Assembly (NCBI GenBank): GCA_900128585.1
Contig: LT642542.1
Span: forward strand, 1 to 14,857
DNA from: Stramenopiles sp. TOSAG23-3
Lineage: Eukaryota > Sar
Direction of reading: 5' to 3'
Length of the DNA stretch: 14,857 bases
Shown here one piece after another: positions 7,378 to 14,857 of the stretch. The translations under genes and the position numbers were made by a program. Under the pieces are notes generated by a model, which was given only the letters and a program-made list of their open reading frames with translations, made no database searches and was not told the origin of the DNA. How positions within the stretch are numbered: position 1 is the first letter of the stretch; each line of letters opens with the position of its first letter.

Positions 7378-9339
7378 ATGGCTTCCGTTTACGCAATTGA
7401 GGAGGACGAAAAGTCAGAGAATGGCACAGTGGAGGAGAAAGATACGTCGGACACTCGCGGGTCATTCATCGTGAATCCAAATAGTAACTTTGCCCGCCAA
7501 TGGGACATGCTGATGGTTGCCTTGCTGATTTTTACAGCACTTGTGACTCCATTCGAAGTGGCATTTCTAACAAGTGCATTCGATTTCTTATTCGTGATCA
7601 ATCGGATGGTTGACTTCGGCTTCATGTGCGATATGGTATTGAACTTCTTCCTAGGATACTTCGACGAGAACGAAGCACGAATGGTATGGAACCAGAAAAG
7701 GATTGCATCTAGGTATTTAAAAGGATGGTTCAGCATAGACTTAGTTTCTATTTTGCCTTTTGACACCGTTGCCCTTGCGATGAATTCGAAAGAGCTTTCG
7801 CAACTGAAAATCTTGCGCGTAATTCGTCTGCTGCGTTTAATTAAGTTGATGAGAATTTTTCGAAGTTCTCGTGTAATTAAACGAATTCAATCCAACAGTG
7901 GATTATCATTCTCGACGTGGGCATTAATCAAGTTCTTGGTTTTAGTTCTGATATGTTTGCATTGGACGGCCTGCGTCTGGGGAATGTGGCCTTCCATGGG
8001 CGAAAATGAGAACAATTGGTACTTGATGGCCGACTTGGAACTCTCAGGCGTCGGGGACAAGTACTTAGCGTCTATTGAATTTTCGCTGATGGCCATGGTA
8101 ATGGGTTACGGAGACTTTACACCCGCAAACAGCTCAGAAAGGACCGTTGCCGTCATCTTGATGATACTCGGGGGTTCCGTGTACGCATACGTGATTGGTG
8201 CAATCTGTGGTGTTGTGTCTGAACGCGACCCTGCTACTTCTGAGTACCAGGCAAACGTGGACTTACTAAACGATTACATGGAAGAGATAAAGTTGCCGAA
8301 ATCCCAGCGCACGAAGCTGAGAGAATACTTTACGCATTGCAAACAAATTTTCCGAATGAAATATTTCCACGATGTGCTGGAAAATATGTCCCCCGAGCTC
8401 CAGGGCGAAGTCGCAAAGCACACGCATGGCAGCTGGCTGTACGAAATTCCATTCTTTAACGCCGACAAAGAGGAAGAGCGGGATCGTTTTCTAGTTTCAG
8501 TGGCTTTGGCACTGGTTCCGAAAGCTTTCGGCCCAAATGAGATGGTCTACCGTGAGGGGGACATGGCCATTTCCATGTTTATTGTCCAGCGAGGATTGGC
8601 TGCTTGCAATGGCCGAGTGCTGTCTTCTGGTCACTTTTTCGGCGAAGATATGATTGCTGGCTCTGACGAGGAGCCCTCTCGCCGAGCGGCAGATGTTCGT
8701 TCTCTGACCTTTCTAGATGTGTACGAATTTGAGAGGGAACAGTTGGGCGAAATATTGGAGAACGGAGATTTCGACGCCACTCAGAGCAAAATTCGCCGTC
8801 AGGTCATTCGCATTGCATTAAAGCGTAAATTTATGGAGATTCTACGGTTAGTGAAAATTACGAGAGGAATGAAAAAGAGGCCTCCCAAGGAAGAATATGA
8901 ACAATGGAAAATGGATATCACAGCGAAGCGAGACGTTAAAAGAAAAAATCGCCCAGCATCACGACAACTTGTTGCCCGACCAGAAACACCGGAGGAAAAA
9001 GCAGCAATTGCCCAGCAGCAGGAGGCCACAAAGAAAGCAGATATGGAGGAAGAGTTACAATTTTGGGTCAAAGGACAAGGTCAAATTAGGGAGAGGGGGA
9101 ACACCGCAGATGCAGCAGAAAATGTGTTCGACGAGGAAAATGCGGTAAAGGAGTTGGACCTGAGAATGACCAAGTTGGAAACGCAAATGAGCGATCTATT
9201 AGCCACGATTAAAGATGGGTTCGAAACTATGGAGGCTAGTCAAGAGGTAGCATTTCGCGCATTTTACAACGCGCAAAAGCGACAGCGCCAAACGAATAGT
9301 CCAAGTAAATTCGGCTCTCCTTCACCGACAAAATCCTAA
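7378..9339 (+). CDS. Voltage-sensor, cyclic-nucleotide-binding-domain cation channel (EAG/HCN/CNG superfamily)
   Basis: The protein has 653 residues. Six membrane spans can be seen: S1 ~40-62, S2 ~72-95, S3 ~113-133, S4 ~143-168, S5 ~180-203 and S6 ~254-280. S4 has a regular basic residue every third position (K144, R147, R150, R153, K156, R159, R162, R165, K168), so it is a strong voltage sensor. The pore loop (~229-249) ends VMGYGDFTP. GYG marks a potassium-type filter, but the usual Thr-Val before it is Val-Met. A C-linker (~285-360) leads to a cyclic-nucleotide-binding domain (~363-455), in which FGE (421-423) and the RRA motif (R436, A437) match the phosphate-binding cassette, so cAMP or cGMP binding is plausible. 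The tail has a Gln/Lys/Glu helix (~535-560) and a short coiled coil (~588-615). It would act in the plasma or an inner membrane. The start context AAGAATGGC has A at -3. Confidence 0.93.
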   Translation: MASVYAIEEDEKSENGTVEEKDTSDTRGSFIVNPNSNFARQWDMLMVALLIFTALVTPFEVAFLTSAFDFLFVINRMVDFGFMCDMVLNFFLGYFDENEARMVWNQKRIASRYLKGWFSIDLVSILPFDTVALAMNSKELSQLKILRVIRLLRLIKLMRIFRSSRVIKRIQSNSGLSFSTWALIKFLVLVLICLHWTACVWGMWPSMGENENNWYLMADLELSGVGDKYLASIEFSLMAMVMGYGDFTPANSSERTVAVILMILGGSVYAYVIGAICGVVSERDPATSEYQANVDLLNDYMEEIKLPKSQRTKLREYFTHCKQIFRMKYFHDVLENMSPELQGEVAKHTHGSWLYEIPFFNADKEEERDRFLVSVALALVPKAFGPNEMVYREGDMAISMFIVQRGLAACNGRVLSSGHFFGEDMIAGSDEEPSRRAADVRSLTFLDVYEFEREQLGEILENGDFDATQSKIRRQVIRIALKRKFMEILRLVKITRGMKKRPPKEEYEQWKMDITAKRDVKRKNRPASRQLVARPETPEEKAAIAQQQEATKKADMEEELQFWVKGQGQIRERGNTADAAENVFDEENAVKELDLRMTKLETQMSDLLATIKDGFETMEASQEVAFRAFYNAQKRQRQTNSPSKFGSPSPTKS

Positions 9340-9765
9340 AATTCTTCTTTTTAAAGAAAAGAGAGGGACGTCATCAATAATAGTACACCCGACGAAGGAA
9401 GATAATTCAACAAACAAAATAAATTCCTTAATATACTCTCGTAAGAGGTTCTCTTTTAAAACTATATATGATTCAAGAATTTTCTTAAAAGGTCTAGAGC
9501 AACTCATTTACACAAAATATATTAACACTTAAATACATGTCCAGCGTGTCTATTTTTCTGCAGTAGGTTCACCGGAGGTGCACAAAAGTTTGAAGTCTTT
9601 TCGTTGCACAAGGAAGATTCTCTAGTGCATGCCGACGTTTCTGTAAACGACTAACATGCGCCCCGTGAGATTTGTTTCTTTTCTTCCTCGCAAATTCATC
9701 AAAGCGTTCCTTTCGTGATACGACATTGTTCGCCATTAGTTTGTTTTCTTTTTCTTGGAGCTAGA
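9340..9765. other. Tail-to-tail intergenic region, channel / BioD-like genes
   Basis: These 426 bp between two stop codons have no supportable gene. Near the channel stop lies the inverted repeat TTCTTT-TT-AAAGAA (9345-9358), followed by A/T-rich sequence. From about 9540 the base composition is more balanced, with AAAAG...CTTTT pairing around 9585-9602. Both 3' UTRs and polyadenylation sites should lie here. Confidence 0.5.
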
Positions 9766-10839
9766 TCATCCTCCTTTTGCACCACCAGTCATCGCGGAGA
9801 GCTGAATATCTTCACGAGATCGCTTCGTCAGCATAGTGTGGTTTCTGGCGGTTGTTTCAGAGGGCCGCCGATGAGGCTGGGCAGGGCCTGGACGGACCAC
9901 AGTCCCATGCGCAAAATTCAATAGCCTAATATCACGAATTAACTTTACAATGTCCACATGTTTTTCAAAATGATCTTGGACCATGGTCACTCGCTGCAAC
10001 TCATTTTCCAGCGGCACCTCCGCGTCAACCTTTCCATCTTTCTCAGCAACCGCCTCGAAATGGATTTCAGGTATGAATCCGTATAAACCTTTCCCCCCAC
10101 CGTACTGTTCAAAATATTTTGATATCGCATTCTTGCAATTCTCCAACGAGTAATATCCATCTTTTGGCAACCGGTTAAACAGGGCTCCAATAACCGTAAC
10201 CCCGTGGTGCTCAAAGAACGCCGCATTCAGGTTAAAACTATCGACCGCATCACCAACACCCTTTCTTCCCACTAAGAGTACCGGGGCTTTCAGCCGGTTT
10301 GCTATCACAGCATTACTACAACCGCAGATAGACCCAACGGCTGGGTACCCAACACCGTCAATAATTACAAAGCGTTTGTTTGCGCTTATCTCGTCAACCC
10401 TGGCACATATTTTTTCCAAAATTTGTTCCGTCGAATCCGTTCGCCCGTCTAGAAATGCTCTTGTAAAACCAGAATAAAAGACCAGAGGCCCGATACCAAC
10501 GCAATCTATCTGATGTGCATCACAAAACTTTTGTACAAGCTGGGTCTGTTCGCACTGTGTTGCAGGCTTTATGTATGCAATTTCAGAGGGGCGATATCCC
10601 CCACATTTCAGAAGCAAAGTCAACAAGCCAAGAGATACAGTGCTCTTTCCCACTTGTGATCTATCACCTGCAACAAAGAGCTTAAGAGTTTCTTTCCGGC
10701 GTTCGGAGCTGGCGCTTTTCTCACCAATCCCAGACTTTCTGGACTCTGCACACAAAGTGCGAATACGTTCTATCCACCCCCCCGCAGTAAAGTGCCGCGG
10801 AGCCTGCCCCCCCCCGTCGAGTTCTGGTCCACTCGACAT
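9766..10839 (-). CDS. BioD-like (AAA_26) P-loop ATPase domain protein
   Basis: The protein has 357 residues. After a low-complexity N-terminus with a GGG run and basic residues (~1-50), residues ~52-260 form a dethiobiotin-synthetase-like fold. The P-loop is GDRSQVGKST (58-67). KPATQ (91-95) sits where BioD has its Lys-Pro strand. RFVIIDGVGYPAVGS (~156-170) replaces the BioD EGAGG loop, and KAPVLLVGRKGVGDAVDS (~184-201) and the GALFNRLP strand (~218-225) follow. The same domain is known as the N-terminal part of some bacterial phosphotransacetylases and as stand-alone proteins of unclear role. Here no acetyltransferase, aminotransferase or glutaminase domain follows; the C-terminal ~50 residues are Arg/Pro-rich. 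It is probably an ATP-binding enzyme or regulator, not proven to make dethiobiotin. The first ATG is used (CAGTACATGT, T at -3), though G/C homopolymers near it make the N-terminus less certain. Confidence 0.82.
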   Translation of the reverse strand: MSSGPELDGGGQAPRHFTAGGWIERIRTLCAESRKSGIGEKSASSERRKETLKLFVAGDRSQVGKSTVSLGLLTLLLKCGGYRPSEIAYIKPATQCEQTQLVQKFCDAHQIDCVGIGPLVFYSGFTRAFLDGRTDSTEQILEKICARVDEISANKRFVIIDGVGYPAVGSICGCSNAVIANRLKAPVLLVGRKGVGDAVDSFNLNAAFFEHHGVTVIGALFNRLPKDGYYSLENCKNAISKYFEQYGGGKGLYGFIPEIHFEAVAEKDGKVDAEVPLENELQRVTMVQDHFEKHVDIVKLIRDIRLLNFAHGTVVRPGPAQPHRRPSETTARNHTMLTKRSREDIQLSAMTGGAKGG

Positions 10840-11210
10840 GTACTGGCAAAATATATTTTAACGAACCAGTGCGCAGCTTAACAACCCATGCGTCGTGGTA
10901 TTTGTGTAAAATTAATCCCGTTCGTGTTGAAAAGAATCCATAAATTGAAAACACACAATTATCCGTTTAATGATCCCCCCTAGTTCGTCCGTCCGTCTAT
11001 TGAACTTGTTGAAGTAAAATTATTTAGAGAGACGATTATTGATTGGGTAATAATAATAATAATACCAAGGTAGTATGATTTAGATTATTATTATAAATAA
11101 GAGTAGTATATTTGTAGTTGTATTATATAGGAATTAATTACTTTTCAACTTATACCATCCTCTTATACCATTAATGTAATACAATAAATAAAATATCGAT
11201 GTGATGATGT

Positions 11211-11358
11211 ATCCTCACAACAAACACATTAGACTATTATAGAAGGACTATCGATCTTCTTCAAATAGAAAGAAATTGAGAATTTGACTCTTTTTTCATT
11301 TATTTTCATTATTATTACTACTACATGCTCACAACAAAGACATTATTCTCCTATTATA
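11211..11358. repeat. Imperfect direct repeat of about 32 bp
   Basis: The copies at 11211-11242 and about 11324-11358 share CTCACAACAAA, then ACATTA, then CTATTATAG or CCTATTATAG, with two point differences and a 3-base length change between the blocks. They lie about 113 bp apart in the BioD-like/syntaxin intergenic DNA. They could be a duplicated element or two divergent copies of a repeat; no terminal inverted repeats were seen. Confidence 0.6.
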
Positions 11359-11428
11359 GCAATGTTAAACATGGAATAGCAGGCAGCAACAACCCACAAT
11401 TTATGATTATAAATAATTCATTCCTTCT

Positions 11429-11430
<2 letters not shown>

Positions 11431-11457
<27 letters not shown>
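11431..11457. repeat. CTT trinucleotide microsatellite (9 copies)
   Basis: Nine perfect CTT units are followed after AC by two more TTCTTC-like units. The tract is polypyrimidine on the plus strand, about 310 bp upstream of the syntaxin start, in non-coding DNA. Confidence 0.92.
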
Positions 11458-11461
<4 letters not shown>

Positions 11462-11768
11462 CTTCTTAGAATAAATATAATTAATAGAATAAAAAAAAAT
11501 ATAATAAAATCATTTTTTTTATTCATCTCTCTCCTTGTTCTTCGTCGCGCGGTACCGTACAATGTTTTCCGTACCAAGATAAACCTCGGTAAGAATACAC
11601 TTTTTCGATAATTTTATTGTTTCCACAGTAGTATTCTTTATTTGTAATTGTTCCAGCACGCGCCGCAAATAAATTGAACAGAAAAAGATAGCCGATACTC
11701 TCGACCCAGCGGCTTATTATAGTGAGGAAAGCACTTCAATATAACTCCTTTTGCACGAGCCTGGGACA

Positions 11769-12560
11769 ATGTCAAGCAACGCAGCAAACGTAAAAAAGGT
11801 CCAGGGGAAACTGAAAGAGCTGTCCGTTCAAATCTCGAAAATGAGGAAAGCCGTTCCAAAAATTGGCACAAAGAAAGACGGGCAAAAACTTAGGATTGAG
11901 ATTGAGTCTATAAGGGATATTTGTAGTTCAAGCATCAAAGAACTCACCGCTCTCCTGGGTATTACGACTGATTGCAAATCAAAACGCGAGGCCTTAGAGC
12001 TGAACAAGACATACCGGACAAAATTTGTGAGGGATTTTGGTAGTTTACAGAAGGACTTCAAAAAAGTCAATTCGCAAACACTAGAGTTGGAGAGGAAGAC
12101 GAGCATACGCTCCTCCGACATAACTATGGTTGATATTACTATGGCCCCTGACGTCGACTCGAACTATAGCGGGGGGGGGGAGCAACAGCAGCAGCAGTTT
12201 TCCATGGAGCAAAAGCAGCGGGTGAACCAGATTCACCAGCAAACGGTACAAACAGAACAAATGTTGCAACAGGAGCGACACAATGAAGTTCAGCAAATCA
12301 ATAAAGACTTGCACTTAGTCAAAGATATGTTTCAGGATATAAACGGTATGATCAATGAACAGGGCGAAGACATTGACAGGATTGAGGCTGACGTCGAAGC
12401 GGCCACCGATCATGTTGAAAAAGGCACCAAAGACTTGCAAGTTGCTCGCGAAATTCAAGATAGTATAGCAAAAAAAAAGTGCGTGTTACTTGCTATTTTC
12501 ATCGTTATCTTGCTTGCGGTTTCGCTTCCATTGATCATCAATGCGTCAAAAGATTCTTGA
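11769..12560 (+). CDS. Syntaxin, Qa-SNARE of the STX7/STX12/Pep12 endosomal type
   Basis: The protein has 263 residues, starting at the first ATG (GGGACAATGT, A at -3); the in-frame codons just before it include no ATG. Residues ~5-110 form an Habc-like helical bundle, with FVRDFGSLQKDFKKVNSQT and the preceding LNKTYRTK resembling STX7. A linker carries a GGGEQQQQQ low-complexity stretch (~135-143). The Qa-SNARE motif spans ~165-225: QINKDLHLVKDMFQDINGMI leads to the zero-layer Gln at Q198 in NEQGEDIDRIE. A KKKC border and one C-terminal membrane anchor (~238-257) follow, with a short tail. Cys238 may be palmitoylated. It would sit on endosomes or vacuolar/lysosomal membranes and form fusion complexes with Qb, Qc and R SNAREs. 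The SNARE motif is intact. A run of ten G bases (12171-12180) encodes the Gly stretch and could be unstable. Confidence 0.94.
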   Translation: MSSNAANVKKVQGKLKELSVQISKMRKAVPKIGTKKDGQKLRIEIESIRDICSSSIKELTALLGITTDCKSKREALELNKTYRTKFVRDFGSLQKDFKKVNSQTLELERKTSIRSSDITMVDITMAPDVDSNYSGGGEQQQQQFSMEQKQRVNQIHQQTVQTEQMLQQERHNEVQQINKDLHLVKDMFQDINGMINEQGEDIDRIEADVEAATDHVEKGTKDLQVAREIQDSIAKKKCVLLAIFIVILLAVSLPLIINASKDS

Positions 12561-12954
12561 TTCTATAAATGAACTTTCCCCCCTCCAACGTACACATTAT
12601 TATGTAGCCTCGTTTGAGAAATAGAGTTGGAACATAAATTAGGACAGCGGCGGTCAGCCCAGCAGCCTTTCGCAAAGTGAAGTGTGTGTACCGATGATGT
12701 AAGTGTACGGCGCGAGGAAATAAAGATTAAATTAACTACCCTAAAATCTCTTAAGAGAAAGAAGTCGTTTTAACACACACTACTCTAGAACATTCTCACA
12801 CGTATAAGGATTATCTTTAAGATTTAATATTTTTAAAACACATAATTTCTCAAAGAACATGACGACTCTTACGTCTTATTTCGGCGCCCAGACGTAGGGA
12901 CGACCAAACGCGCGCGTGAACTTTCCCGCAGGTTTTCAACTTTCGCGGTTGGGG
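12561..12954. other. Tail-to-tail intergenic region, syntaxin / MKK genes
   Basis: These 394 bp have no supportable gene. An AATAAA-like string (12719-12724) could serve as the syntaxin polyadenylation signal. The perfect palindrome TCTCTTAAGAGA lies at 12747-12758. Closer to the kinase stop, TACGTCT (12870-12876) and AGACGTA (12890-12896) form a 7-bp stem around a 13-base loop that contains GGCGCC. Confidence 0.5.
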
Positions 12955-14274
12955 CTACTTGTGGGAACTAGAAGTTCTCTCGTCTTCTTCGTCGCCTCGG
13001 CCGCCCTTTAGGAGTTCTCTTTGCATTTTCTGAATACGCTTCTTCTTGTTCTTTTCCTCCTGGAAATAGTCTCGCACAATGTCTTGGCATTTGCGCATCG
13101 AGTTGGCATTATGCTCACTCAGCCATTTGTACCCCAGGAGCTCATATGCAGTCTCCCGATCCGCTGGATTGTTCTTCATACACGCGTTAATAAAATCGTG
13201 AAAGGAGTCGCTGTACAGACGCTCTGGTGTTAGTTTTGGTGGCTCTGATTCCGTAACTGTCTGCGCCATTTCAATCATCGAGCCGGCATGGATAAAAGGG
13301 TACTTTCCAGTCGCGCACTCAATCAGCATTAGGCCCAAACTCCATATATCTGCTGGGTAAGAGTAGCCTTTACCTAAAATGCGCTCCGGAGACATGTACT
13401 TGAACGTGCCCACGATCGTCATACATTTTCCAATACTATTTTCAAGCTCTTTTGAGATACCAAAGTCCGTCAGTTTCACAAACCCTTGCTTGTTCAACAA
13501 AACGTTCTGCGGTTTAATGTCACGATGTAACCTATGCTCGTGCTTCAAGTACGAAAGCCCCCACAAACACTGAAACGTGATGGCCGCCAAAACTTGCTCT
13601 GGGATCAAACCGTGCGCCCGCCTACGCTCTTCTTCTCCTTCTTCACTCTCCTCTCCCTTCCGCGCTTTCAGTAGTTCATACTCTGCAATTGAATTTATCC
13701 GGGCTTTCCTCATGACCACATCTAATGACCCTCGGTCCATGTACTCTAAGGCGACTGAAATTTTCCCTTCTTTGTAAAACGCGCCGTGAAATTTTACTAA
13801 GGCATCACAGTCACAATGAAACAGCAAATTGAACTCACGAAGCAACTGAGATCGCATGTTTTTGTCAAACACGTTCATGACCTTAAGGGCAAGCCTACGT
13901 TCGGTGTCTTTTTCCGTAACCAGTTGAACGTAGCTGGACGCGCCCCGACCCAACTCTTTGCCTAATATGAGCTTGTCCGGGTCAATCTCCCCACTTCGAG
14001 CATGCTTGGTTGGGGTGCTTGTGGCCTGGCCTGTACTCCCCGGCGTGCCCACCCCCTCCTCCCCAAGTTTCCCCTCGTCTTGTTGGTGCGTCACAATAAT
14101 AGCCCCCTTGTTTCCCACACTAATGACTTCGCTGCCGTGCCCATCTTTAGCTTTGGTTATTTTGGTAAAGGTGTTCACCGTCGCATTGAACGACTCTGCC
14201 AGCTCGTCCTTCGTCTCCGCGTTCACAGCACTTGTGTCCAAGGACAGACCTTTGGGCCTACGTTTTGGAGGCAT
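12955..14274 (-). CDS. MAP kinase kinase (MKK/MEK family dual-specificity kinase)
   Basis: The protein has 439 residues, with start context GTAAACATGCC (A at -3). Residues 4-12 (KRRPKGLSL) fit a MAPK docking D-motif at the very N-terminus, as in MEKs. The kinase domain spans ~102-386: Gly loop GRGASS (109-114), ATP-anchoring K131, helix-C E147, catalytic loop HRDIKPQN (250-257), DFG (270-272) and the APE-equivalent SPE (295-297). The activation loop reads S280-IGKCM-T286 followed by VGTFKYMSPE, an S-x5-T spacing as in plant MKKs rather than the S-x3-S of animal MEK1. An insertion of about 30 charged residues (ARKGEESEEGEEERRRA) sits between helices D and E. It would phosphorylate a MAPK on Thr and Tyr after activation by a MAP3K. 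The C-terminal tail is Lys/Glu-rich. All catalytic residues are present. It is tail-to-tail with the syntaxin gene. Confidence 0.94.
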   Translation of the reverse strand: MPPKRRPKGLSLDTSAVNAETKDELAESFNATVNTFTKITKAKDGHGSEVISVGNKGAIIVTHQQDEGKLGEEGVGTPGSTGQATSTPTKHARSGEIDPDKLILGKELGRGASSYVQLVTEKDTERRLALKVMNVFDKNMRSQLLREFNLLFHCDCDALVKFHGAFYKEGKISVALEYMDRGSLDVVMRKARINSIAEYELLKARKGEESEEGEEERRRAHGLIPEQVLAAITFQCLWGLSYLKHEHRLHRDIKPQNVLLNKQGFVKLTDFGISKELENSIGKCMTIVGTFKYMSPERILGKGYSYPADIWSLGLMLIECATGKYPFIHAGSMIEMAQTVTESEPPKLTPERLYSDSFHDFINACMKNNPADRETAYELLGYKWLSEHNANSMRKCQDIVRDYFQEEKNKKKRIQKMQRELLKGGRGDEEDERTSSSHK

Positions 14275-14857
14275 GTTTACTACCGACCAGTCTGTGAAAA
14301 TTTGAAAGAGCTACTAGGGGTTGTTCGTTCTTTGCAAGAACAAGCCACAACAGTTGTCGAAGTTATTGCCGTGAGTTCCTCGCTTGTCGTTCAATAGGAG
14401 GTGGACAACACGTACACTTTTTTTAGACACCAAAGAAATCAAACGATTAGGTACAGGAGATTCTCTAAATTCGTCGAAACAAATAAAATATGAATGTGGA
14501 ATGGGACATATATATAGACTATGATGGATTGTTTTGGTGGTGCATCATTTCACTTCAACTGACGATAGGACGGAGGAGGAGCCAAGGAGGAGGAGGGAAG
14601 GAAGTAAGAATATTATTATTTTTTCTTAAAAAAATAATAAAGAAGAAATTATTCTTTTTATTGTGTGACACTTTATTATATCTTTTTCTTTTTTAAATAT
14701 AGAAGAAGAACAATACATTATATATAAAACAATAGAATATAATTATCATAATAAAATAAAAGATAGAATGTAACTAATATAAACAATACAAAAACACAAT
14801 TTTGTTCTTCATAAAGTTCGTCCGGTTGTCATCTTCTTTCACTATATAAAAAATAAA
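14275..14857. promoter_or_regulatory. 5' flank of the MKK gene to the window edge
   Basis: No supportable gene is seen in these 583 bp. The first ~200 bp have mixed composition; the rest is AT-rich, with a GGA-rich tract (14572-14600) and TATATATA (about 14508-14516). At the right end, CACTATATAAAA (about 14840-14851) resembles a TATA box reading rightward. If strand alternation continues, the next gene would be on the plus strand just outside. Confidence 0.4.

Larger units (their letters stand above)
10840..11768. promoter_or_regulatory. Head-to-head intergenic region, BioD-like / syntaxin genes
   Basis: This AT-rich stretch of about 930 bp has no supportable gene and must contain both promoters. 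It holds a TAA microsatellite (11048-11063), an imperfect ~32-bp direct repeat (11211-11242 and 11324-11358), a CTT microsatellite (11431-11457), poly-A and poly-T runs (11491-11520) and one GGTACC (11551-11556). No core promoter element can be assigned with confidence. Confidence 0.5.

Noticed and set aside
11751-11768. An earlier start for the syntaxin six codons upstream
   Set aside because: The codon at 11751 is TTG. The first ATG, at 11769, has A at -3 and begins directly before the helical domain.
14002-14397. A 131-codon plus-strand frame over the MKK start
   Set aside because: It is antisense to the MKK N-terminus, which has a D-motif and a well-placed ATG, and the frame shows no domain.

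Overview
The window is nuclear DNA from a single-celled eukaryote, most likely an alga or other aquatic protist. The eukaryotic evidence is a JmjC/F-box protein, a kelch protein, a six-transmembrane cyclic-nucleotide-domain channel, a Qa-SNARE, a MAP kinase kinase and an ER-type SELENOF, one of them with a GTAAGT splice donor. SELENOF is known from many algae, protists and animals but not from land plants or fungi. The kinase has the S/T-x5-S/T activation loop typical of plant-type MKKs. The BioD-like ATPase is of a type I associate with bacteria and algae. A stramenopile, haptophyte or green alga would all fit; I cannot choose between them. Six genes are intact single-exon frames, and only the gene cut by the left edge shows an intron. 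Six of the seven start codons have A at -3. TAA, TGA and TAG are all used as stops.

Layout, left to right: 5' exon of a SELENOF homologue (-, 15-312); F-box + JMJD6-type JmjC protein (+, 1016-2569); large kelch-propeller protein of unknown role (-, 2620-5760); voltage-sensor/CNBD potassium-type channel (+, 7378-9339); BioD/AAA_26-like P-loop protein (-, 9766-10839); endosomal-type syntaxin (+, 11769-12560); MAP kinase kinase (-, 12955-14274). The strands alternate strictly (- + - + - + -), so genes fall into head-to-head and tail-to-tail pairs. Tail-to-tail gaps are short (50, 426 and 394 bp) and head-to-head gaps are long (703, 1617 and 928 bp). The long AT-rich gaps hold microsatellites, short tandem repeats, a cluster of GGTACC palindromes and a G-quadruplex-type motif. 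They probably act as shared bidirectional promoters.

The genes do not form one pathway. They cover ER protein quality control (SELENOF), protein or RNA oxygenation with possible ubiquitin-ligase recruitment (F-box/JmjC), membrane excitability (channel), endosomal fusion (syntaxin), MAPK signalling (MKK) and two proteins of unclear role (kelch, BioD-like). I saw no mobile element, CRISPR array, rRNA or convincing tRNA. No clearly new multi-gene system is visible. The best leads are the unusual channel filter (VMGYGDF), the orphan BioD-like ATPase, the uncharacterised 1046-residue kelch protein and the alternating gene order with structured intergenic DNA.
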